Under the pieces are notes generated by a model that ran no database searches, was not told the origin of the DNA, and saw only the letters and a list, made by a program, of their open reading frames with translations. A DNA stretch of 64,000 nucleotides from a virus, in IMG/VR virus record IMGVR_UViG_3300047095_000752, positions 124,001 to 188,000 of that record; one strand, 5' to 3'. The translations under genes and the position numbers were made by a program. Below are positions 58,586 to 64,000 of the stretch, piece by piece (position 1 is the first letter of the stretch; every line of letters starts with the position of its first letter).

Positions 58586-60187
58586 TTATAATGTTTGGTT
58601 TATAAGGTAGCGACCACAATCCCATATTTTAACGGTATATTCTTTTGAGTACTTACTATATCTATTGCTAAAATTGTCATCTATATAATAAAAGTCTGGT
58701 TCAATGCTTGTAGAAATTTCGCATTGAGAATCTAATTTAAAATATCGCTTATTTATTAAAACTGGCATTCCAATACCCCAAATATAATCTATAACAGAAT
58801 GGTCTAGTTTAGTTCCACACCTCATGACAATATTATCCTTTATCAGTACCACAAATACAAGTTCATCATTATAATAATATCCAACATTAGTATCAGACTT
58901 AGTATATCCTTCTATGTGATTTTTATTTAAGAATTTTCGGGATATTCTTTTATTAATATATCTCATGTCACACTCATTGAAATCTATAATTTTGTTTAGA
59001 TTTAATTTTTCTTTTATTATTGACTGGATGATGTCGGATTTATATATCCATTCATCCTCAAATATATGTAATAAGTCAATACCTTTATTAAGACATAGAT
59101 TCGTTTTGTTTAAGTGGTATTGAGAGTCTTTACCTTGGAGTTCAGAATGCCAATACAATCCGTTAAATTCTATAGCTAAGTTATAGTCGGGTAAATAGAT
59201 ATCAAGTTCGAGAGGTGATATTATAGATCGATTTGAAGTTGATATGTTATAATCTATAGGTAAAATGGATTTAATAAAATCAACAATTTCGTTTTCATAT
59301 TTTGATGTATATGGTAGTGGATCGCATACATAGCATCTTGGTATTCGACCATTATCTAAATGATCTTCGAAGGTTGTGTTACAATCGTTACATTGAAATC
59401 TATATTTCTCATTTTTGACTCCATTGTAATTATATAAATTAAATAATGGAGTCAAAGATTTAAACTTATGTGAATTTAATATTTTATTGAATTTACGAGC
59501 TAATGATTTTTTTCTAAGTTTAGTCTTTCCTAAATCCGTTTTTAAATAATGTATTTCACCATAACGTTTTATGTTTGTTTCCTTTATTTTTTGTTTTACC
59601 GTATCACTTTGAAAAGTATATTTTACACCATACTTCTCTAAATTTGTTTTTTTGATATTATTTTGTATGGTTGGATTATTAAATGGGTTTTCAAATCCAT
59701 GTTGCTTTAAATTGGTTTGTTTAATTTGTTCTAAAATAATATCGGATTTGAGTGGGTTATCCACGCCATATTTTTTAAAGCACGTAGTTTTAATTTTCTC
59801 TCTACACTCATTATTTTCTTTCGAAAGAAATTCTTCAACCCCATATCTTTCTAAATTAGTTTTCTTTATTTTATCTCGTATTTGTTTAATTTGTGTTATA
59901 TACTCAACTCCGTATTTTTCTAAATTAGTTTTCTTTGTTTTTTCAGTTCTTTTTTGTATAAATTCTGGATCTTTAAACTTACACTTCGTCGAACAATAAA
60001 TATAAAACCCCTTAGCTAGATTTTTAAATTTTAATTTGTTATTACAAACCCTACAGTTAAGTTTTACATTAGGATTTATATATTTTATATAGAATTCTTC
60101 TTTAGAAGCTTCAGGATGAATTTTTGATAAGTGTGTCGATAATTGATTTATATTTGAATACTTTTTATCACATAGGCTGCAATCCAT
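58586..60187 (-). CDS. Vsr-like (EDxHD-type) homing endonuclease with DNA-binding repeats
   Basis: 533 aa. Order: a C2H2-like finger (CSLCDKKYSNINQLSTHLSK), a treble-clef segment (CRVCNNKLKF ... YCSTKC), about six repeats of the K-T-N-L-E-K-Y-G-V type (residues ~95-215, e.g. KKTNLEKYGVEYI, KKTNLERYGVEEF), a second zinc ribbon (CNDCNTTFEDH), and a nuclease domain with LELDIYLPDYNLAIEFNG, LYWHSE and LLHIFEDEW. The last are the E, D, H and D landmarks of the Vsr-related I-Bth0305I type. The repeats probably contact DNA. Mobile gene located between thyX and small unknowns. Confidence 0.85.
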   Translation of the reverse strand: MDCSLCDKKYSNINQLSTHLSKIHPEASKEEFYIKYINPNVKLNCRVCNNKLKFKNLAKGFYIYCSTKCKFKDPEFIQKRTEKTKKTNLEKYGVEYITQIKQIRDKIKKTNLERYGVEEFLSKENNECREKIKTTCFKKYGVDNPLKSDIILEQIKQTNLKQHGFENPFNNPTIQNNIKKTNLEKYGVKYTFQSDTVKQKIKETNIKRYGEIHYLKTDLGKTKLRKKSLARKFNKILNSHKFKSLTPLFNLYNYNGVKNEKYRFQCNDCNTTFEDHLDNGRIPRCYVCDPLPYTSKYENEIVDFIKSILPIDYNISTSNRSIISPLELDIYLPDYNLAIEFNGLYWHSELQGKDSQYHLNKTNLCLNKGIDLLHIFEDEWIYKSDIIQSIIKEKLNLNKIIDFNECDMRYINKRISRKFLNKNHIEGYTKSDTNVGYYYNDELVFVVLIKDNIVMRCGTKLDHSVIDYIWGIGMPVLINKRYFKLDSQCEISTSIEPDFYYIDDNFSNRYSKYSKEYTVKIWDCGRYLINQTL

Positions 60188-60200
60188 TTATAATCCTAAA

Positions 60201-60238
60201 AATAATTCGTTATATTAAAATTAATATAACGAATTATT
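60201..60238 (-). terminator. 18-bp inverted repeat between thyX and the homing endonuclease
   Basis: AATAATTCGTTATATTAA / TTAATATAACGAATTATT around 2 nt, perfect; on the minus strand followed by TTTTTAGG. Probably terminates thyX; the same TAGGATT then serves as ribosome site of the next gene. Confidence 0.75.
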
Positions 60239-60255
60239 ACGTTGTTGGTTTCATA

Positions 60256-61035
60256 TTAGATCTTGTGGTTCTCGAAGGTCCATTCCCCGTCTTCATTCCG
60301 ACTCATATCTTGATAAATGTTTGGAAACTCTTCCTTAAGTAAAGTAGCAATTTTATCAAATACAACTCGAATTTCTATCTCAGCGTGTTTGGATGTACGA
60401 AGCTCGATGACATGTCGTAGAGTCCGGTGATTGGCGGTGAAGACCATCTTACACATCTTACCTGTAGGGGCAATGCGTCGGAATGCGGAAGTTAAAATCT
60501 TCTTAGTATCAAAGTCTTTAATATTATCAATGTCATATATTTTTTCGAGTTCTTTAATTGATTTTTCAACACTTAGAACCGCATCTTGAAATACTTTATA
60601 TGCTTCTTCGTTATCTTTAATAATATCTGGAGCATACATAGAAATATCGTCGCAACGAATGTATCGATCTGATGACTGTGCATAGGCGGTTCCTGCCCTA
60701 TGCCGGACTAACTCATGAGTAGCTACACGAGATAGCTCCAACAGAAATCCGACGTTACAATGCTCTAGAACTGAACCGTGCCCGGATTTAAGAATGTTAT
60801 TGATATAGATATCATTACCTTCTCTTACACGAGAAATATTCTTATTTTCAAATGTACCATCTTCTTTAGACCACGATTCATAGCAATTTCTACCGGCAAA
60901 TTCAATTAATGATTCGGCACAGGTAACACCAAGTGCTGGTTTCCATGCGATTTCATTGTCGCTAAGATAATCCCACAGTCCTGATGTAATTTGAGTCTTT
61001 GAAATGATATACACTTTGGGGTCTGTAATTCTCAT
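60256..61035 (-). CDS. thyX: FAD-dependent thymidylate synthase
   Basis: 259 aa. ThyX signature RHRAGTAYAQSSDRY (R-H-R-x7-S-x-R-Y) near residue 97, GHGSVLEHCNV near residue 78, and the second substrate region NHRTLRHVIELR with KHAEIEIR. Converts dUMP to dTMP using methylene-tetrahydrofolate and FAD. Own sigma70 promoter and terminator make it monocistronic; the deaminase-like gene at 26 kb may feed it dUMP. Usual length. Confidence 0.96.
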   Translation of the reverse strand: MRITDPKVYIISKTQITSGLWDYLSDNEIAWKPALGVTCAESLIEFAGRNCYESWSKEDGTFENKNISRVREGNDIYINNILKSGHGSVLEHCNVGFLLELSRVATHELVRHRAGTAYAQSSDRYIRCDDISMYAPDIIKDNEEAYKVFQDAVLSVEKSIKELEKIYDIDNIKDFDTKKILTSAFRRIAPTGKMCKMVFTANHRTLRHVIELRTSKHAEIEIRVVFDKIATLLKEEFPNIYQDMSRNEDGEWTFENHKI

Positions 61036-61067
61036 TGAAATTCCTTTGTTGCGGTTTCGGTTGGATT

Positions 61068-61096
61068 ATTATATCATACGAATTTCAAGGCATCAA
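61068..61096 (-). promoter_or_regulatory. Sigma70-type promoter of thyX
   Basis: TTGATG (61091-61096), 17-bp spacer, TATAAT (61068-61073), minus strand. It overlaps the last codons of the upstream gene. Confidence 0.8.
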
Positions 61097-61515
61097 TACT
61101 TCTTACCATAATATATAGACTGTTCACGTTCATGCCGAATTTTAAAATCTATTAGAATGTTACTTATTATATTCCACATCATACTATGCAGATTTAAATC
61201 CTCTAATTCTTCATTCACAATATTACCATCACTGACGCTTAGAAGATCTGTACCATCCAATGTAAACCTCACTGCTAGACCTAATAGTGTTGGAATACCA
61301 TAAAATTTAATATGTTTAGTGGGAGCTTGAATATACACGTCCCCTAATTTCATGTTCATCTTATCATTTGGGCTGGTGTTATGTATTGGTACCGTCGCTG
61401 TATAAATATTAGGATAAACTTGAACCTCATTAAAAGTACAATTTACAAATATATCACCTTCTTTATAATTTAATATATCATCATTTGTTAATATTTTATT
61501 CGTGGTTATATACAT
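61093..61515 (-). CDS. Hypothetical protein, 140 aa
   Basis: Not recognised. Beta-rich (YITTNKILTNDDILNYKEG; MNMKLGDVYIQAPTKHIKF), ending HEREQSIYYGKKY. Good ribosome site GGAGG. It reads directly into the thyX promoter. Confidence 0.7.
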   Translation of the reverse strand: MYITTNKILTNDDILNYKEGDIFVNCTFNEVQVYPNIYTATVPIHNTSPNDKMNMKLGDVYIQAPTKHIKFYGIPTLLGLAVRFTLDGTDLLSVSDGNIVNEELEDLNLHSMMWNIISNILIDFKIRHEREQSIYYGKKY

Positions 61516-61528
61516 AACAAACCTCCAG

Positions 61529-61906
61529 TTAGGTGAAAGAGTAACTAAACTTTATAAGGTTTTTATCAAATTCTTCAGATCTATACAAATAAGCGAAGTT
61601 ATCTAATTCATTCTTAAACTTATCAAATCCCATATCATCCAATATATAATCGAGTCTAGTACATATATCATACATATTTTGATTATATTTAACATTACCA
61701 TCCCTTGGTTTATCTCTTGGTGATAGACCTCTCGGACCTAAAGTCATACGATAGGTTTGATCTTTAAATACATTTATAATATGACCGAGATTATCATCCT
61801 TTGTAATTTGGGAGGTTACCGAAACCATTTCGATAGAATAATACCACGTGTATTCTAATTGGGTATATCCTAAATCATGTAAATTTTTTGGTTGAGCGCC
61901 TTGCAT
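61529..61906 (-). CDS. Hypothetical protein, 125 aa
   Basis: Not recognised. Contains YSIEMVSVTSQITKDD and MTLGPRGLSPRDKPRDG; ribosome site AAAGGAC. Starts inside the 3' end of the AEP-like gene (32-bp overlap). Confidence 0.65.
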   Translation of the reverse strand: MQGAQPKNLHDLGYTQLEYTWYYSIEMVSVTSQITKDDNLGHIINVFKDQTYRMTLGPRGLSPRDKPRDGNVKYNQNMYDICTRLDYILDDMGFDKFKNELDNFAYLYRSEEFDKNLIKFSYSFT

Positions 61907-62561
61907 TATTCAAGTCCTTTAGTTGTATATATCGACATACTGTTAGATTCCTGTTGAGAGCATAGGGTACAGTTAAACTACCCCTAGACTGCATAGCAAC
62001 TAAATCTAAATTAATCATACCAGCATTTCGAGTTGACGGCTTTTCATTTATAGCATATATACCTTGAAATTTAGATGTCAACTCACTCTTAGTTATAGCT
62101 AATGCTTGTTTATAAGACTGAGAGTTTATATCAACTCTAAAGTGATATCCAGTAGAACTAATTGTAACATAGCACTTATATCTATTATATAATTGAAATA
62201 GATCCGTTACACATTTCTTTAAATCTTTTTCTGTAATCTTATTAGATCTACTGTCTATGTCAATTATTTTTTGTCGGAGAGTCTGACCGGGATATTCACT
62301 TTCGACAGATATGGAAACTGTGTAGCCAGTTATAATATCTTCATAGTTATCTTTATTTAATATTATAGCCGAATCTTTATATTTACGAACTACGGTGAAG
62401 GAATCGTGTGTATCGTATTTATTAAACAGTAAAACTTTTCTGTAATTACACTCCTTAAGTATTTTGTCTTTGTTTGAAATGTAATACTCGTACAACTCAC
62501 CTGTAGTCGTACGAGTATTACCAACTGTTATTGTCTTGTCTGGTTCCGATGGTTGCGGCAT
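61875..62561 (-). CDS. Possible archaeo-eukaryotic primase (PrimPol)-like protein, 228 aa
   Basis: Residues ~95-215 show in order KIIDIDSRSN (D-x-D, motif I), CYVTISSTGYHFRVDINS (S-x-G-x-H, motif II) and INLDLVAMQSRGSLTVPYAL (h-D ... R-x-x-L-x-x-P-x-(S/A)-L, motif III region), which is the AEP/PriS order and spacing. The family makes primers or acts as a primase-polymerase. A DnaG-type primase is already present at 46 kb, so this would be a second, unrelated priming or repair enzyme. Motifs are loose; not certain. Ribosome site GGAGATA. Confidence 0.5.
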   Translation of the reverse strand: MPQPSEPDKTITVGNTRTTTGELYEYYISNKDKILKECNYRKVLLFNKYDTHDSFTVVRKYKDSAIILNKDNYEDIITGYTVSISVESEYPGQTLRQKIIDIDSRSNKITEKDLKKCVTDLFQLYNRYKCYVTISSTGYHFRVDINSQSYKQALAITKSELTSKFQGIYAINEKPSTRNAGMINLDLVAMQSRGSLTVPYALNRNLTVCRYIQLKDLNNARRSTKKFT

Positions 62562-62569
62562 AATATCTC

Positions 62570-62989
62570 CTAGCCTCTATAACGATGATAATGCATTTCT
62601 ATATATTTACCGTTTTTCAATTCTCGTCTTGTTGATTGATGTAGAACACGAAGAGTATTCCCATTCAAGTTAGACTTTGTATGTAGTTTATGGTTTATTT
62701 TATTTTTAAACCCTATATTATACATAAGTTTTTTAGACATGAATCTATTTTTAGTTTCTAAAAATCTTTTAATAACATAGGGGCTTATGGAATACATCCA
62801 CTGGTCGGACATTGGTAGATACTCACATGCACACCAATTATAAAGATTATCGTAAAAATATGACTTTAAACTTTTATTACATTTTATATATTGTAACATA
62901 TTTAGACGTGGTCGATATAAGATTAAATTTGTAAGCAGAGAGTAATTTATCATAGATTTTACTAAATACATTCTGGTTAAGTCGGACAT
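62570..62989 (-). CDS. Hypothetical basic protein, 139 aa
   Basis: Not recognised. Tyr/Leu/Asn/Lys-rich helical protein (LVKSMINYSLLTNLILYRPR; NWCACEYLPMSDQWMYSI), of the same composition as the small genes at 1886 and 31985-33113. Confidence 0.6.
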   Translation of the reverse strand: MSDLTRMYLVKSMINYSLLTNLILYRPRLNMLQYIKCNKSLKSYFYDNLYNWCACEYLPMSDQWMYSISPYVIKRFLETKNRFMSKKLMYNIGFKNKINHKLHTKSNLNGNTLRVLHQSTRRELKNGKYIEMHYHRYRG

Positions 62990-62991
62990 AT

Positions 62992-63198
62992 CTAAGGTTC
63001 AACCATCAAGAATTTTTTGAAATATTTATTACCTCGATATAAGTCGAACCAATGCCCATTAACAAAGCCAAATATAGAAATGTATAGTAAATTAGTATAA
63101 AATGCGAATGTATTATATGTATCGTATTCAAATATGAAAATTCTAAATATACGCCTAATGCCGGACCAACAACGTGTAATTTTATCTATAATCATGAC
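62992..63198 (-). CDS. Hypothetical protein, 68 aa, tandem paralog (copy 2)
   Basis: Start at the internal ATG of MIIDKITRCWSGIRRIFRI, chosen because from here it aligns with the neighbour at 63182: RRIF, FYTNLLYISIFGFVNGHW / VYANMTFITLYGFINDQW, LY ... YFKKF. One hydrophobic segment. Unknown function. Confidence 0.65.
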   Translation of the reverse strand, partial: VMIIDKITRCWSGIRRIFRIFIFEYDTYNTFAFYTNLLYISIFGFVNGHWFDLYRGNKYFKKFLMVEP

Positions 63199-63412
63199 AT
63201 TTAACCCAATCGTCTGAAAAGAATTTTTTGAAATACACAGTACTATCGTATAACTCTTTCCATTGGTCATTAATGAAACCATACAATGTGATGAAGGTCA
63301 TATTTGCATATACTGTAAATGTATAAAATGAATTACGAATCTGGTTTCCTATAAAACATGTAAATATGCGTCTAATTATACCCATACATATTCGGATGTT
63401 CGTTTCAATCAT
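63182..63412 (-). CDS. Hypothetical protein, 76 aa, tandem paralog (copy 1)
   Basis: MIETNIRICMGIIRRIFTCF start overlapping the nucleotidyltransferase stop (ATGA). Paralog of the next gene (see its alignment landmarks). A central hydrophobic stretch (YANMTFITLYGFIN) may associate with the membrane. Confidence 0.65.
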   Translation of the reverse strand: MIETNIRICMGIIRRIFTCFIGNQIRNSFYTFTVYANMTFITLYGFINDQWKELYDSTVYFKKFFSDDWVKCHDYR

Positions 63413-64000
63413 ACATTGAACCTATCTATAACTTTTTGCATTTCAGATAATATGGATTCTGCTTTGGTGTTGCGAGGTACCATTTTATCTAAAGATCCAT
63501 AGTGGGCTTCAAGGCAATTCAATAGAAGTTCCTTAATTGGTTCATACTGTATGTCGTGAGGGAGAGAAGTAGTTTCATATAGTGTCTGGAGTGTCTTTTC
63601 TTTTTCATAAAAATGATTTTCAACTTGATCTAAGTTCCACTCTCCCGCGCGTATTGACTTCCACCGTTCTCGATCCCGTTGCATGTCCATATCACCAAAT
63701 TGTAATAATTGTTCAGCATAATCTATTAGTCGAACGATGTGATATGCGAATTTAGTATCAAATCCGTATTTATCTATTAATTCTTTTCTTTTACCGGAAT
63801 TTGGATCTTTATTTTTCAATTTTCGTAATTGAGAATACGCATAGCCTTTGTAAGTGTGCCAGAGCTTAGAACATAAGAACTTATGTCTATTATTACGAAC
63901 CATCTCACCGATCTTGGTCATATGGCATATACAATTATCAGGAACAAATAAACTGTCGATCATATTTGGATTATTATTTACACATAAATCAAAATACTTT
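63409..64000 (-). CDS. Nucleotidyltransferase (RlaP-like), C-terminal part, 5' end outside window
   Basis: The frame is open to the right edge; visible start NNNPNMIDSLFVPDN matches the NP-x-x-x-E/D-x-L-F segment of the family, so the true start lies beyond 64000. Then CSKLWHTYKGYAYSQLRKLK, GKRKELIDKYGFDTKFAYH and AGEWNLDQVENHFYEKE, LLLNCLEAHYG. A catalytic G-S/D-x-D head should precede. Phage members of this family are thought to be small nucleotidyltransferases; substrate unknown. It has a diverged paralog at 23313. Confidence 0.85.
   Translation of the reverse strand, partial: KYFDLCVNNNPNMIDSLFVPDNCICHMTKIGEMVRNNRHKFLCSKLWHTYKGYAYSQLRKLKNKDPNSGKRKELIDKYGFDTKFAYHIVRLIDYAEQLLQFGDMDMQRDRERWKSIRAGEWNLDQVENHFYEKEKTLQTLYETTSLPHDIQYEPIKELLLNCLEAHYGSLDKMVPRNTKAESILSEMQKVIDRFNV

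Noticed and set aside
59600-59960. Regular DNA repeats (TTTTCTAAATTAGTTTTCTTT) as a CRISPR-like array
   Set aside because: They encode the K-T-N-L-E-K-Y-G protein repeats of the homing endonuclease, in frame.

Overview
The window is a stretch of a large, AT-rich (by eye about two-thirds A+T) tailed-phage genome, almost certainly a contractile-tailed myovirus with a T4-like replication core. The evidence is a gp5/VgrG-like baseplate spike, a gp53-like wedge protein, a family-B DNA polymerase, both clamp-loader subunits (gp44-like and gp62-like) and a gp61-like zinc/TOPRIM primase. A lipoprotein-type unimolecular spanin and a GT9 (heptosyltransferase-like) glycosyltransferase point to a Gram-negative host. 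AGGAG-type ribosome sites are common, and stop/start overlaps (TAATG, ATGA, GTGA) show dense operons. No tRNA, integrase, CRISPR array or insertion sequence was seen.

Layout. Positions 1-6 kb: an edge-truncated RNA polymerase beta'-like gene, a strongly codon-biased gene, unknowns, and two HNH homing endonucleases on the opposite strand. Positions 6.1-22 kb (minus strand): a late virion operon with amidase, spike, gp53-like protein and about 17 small proteins that share short conserved leaders ending in LxE-like sites, a Gly/Ala-rich hydrophobic helix and often a C-x(11-13)-C pair. Positions 22-28 kb (minus): small unknowns, a nucleotidyltransferase relative, a deaminase-like protein and Hsp20. 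Positions 28-38.5 kb (minus): DNA polymerase in two separate genes with the C-terminal half encoded upstream of the N-terminal half, each followed by an HNH endonuclease gene; gp62-like subunit; metallopeptidase-like protein; GT9. Positions 38.5-39.4 kb: a non-coding, repeat-rich region with a guanine-run cluster and a 13-bp inverted repeat, next to an AAA+ helicase-like gene (origin candidate). Positions 41-56 kb (plus): an acidic-tailed protein, clamp loader, primase, fibre-like genes, holin/spanin-type lysis genes, a PAS-like protein, three HNH endonucleases and two more leader-bearing cargo proteins. Positions 56-64 kb (minus): unknown early-type genes, a Vsr-like homing endonuclease, ThyX, a possible primase-polymerase (AEP) relative and an edge-truncated nucleotidyltransferase.

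How it works together. The sigma70-like promoters (TTGACA/TATAAT type, 17-18 bp spacers) sit before replication, nucleotide and stress genes and would use host polymerase. A second recurrent AT-rich motif (core TATATATATTAA) may be a phage-specific promoter. The most novel content is the family of leader-bearing proteins, which looks like a large set of T4 internal-protein-type cargo that would be packed in the prohead, trimmed by the prohead protease and ejected with the DNA. The second is the split, order-reversed DNA polymerase. Nine homing endonucleases occupy roughly 8 kb and explain several gene interruptions.
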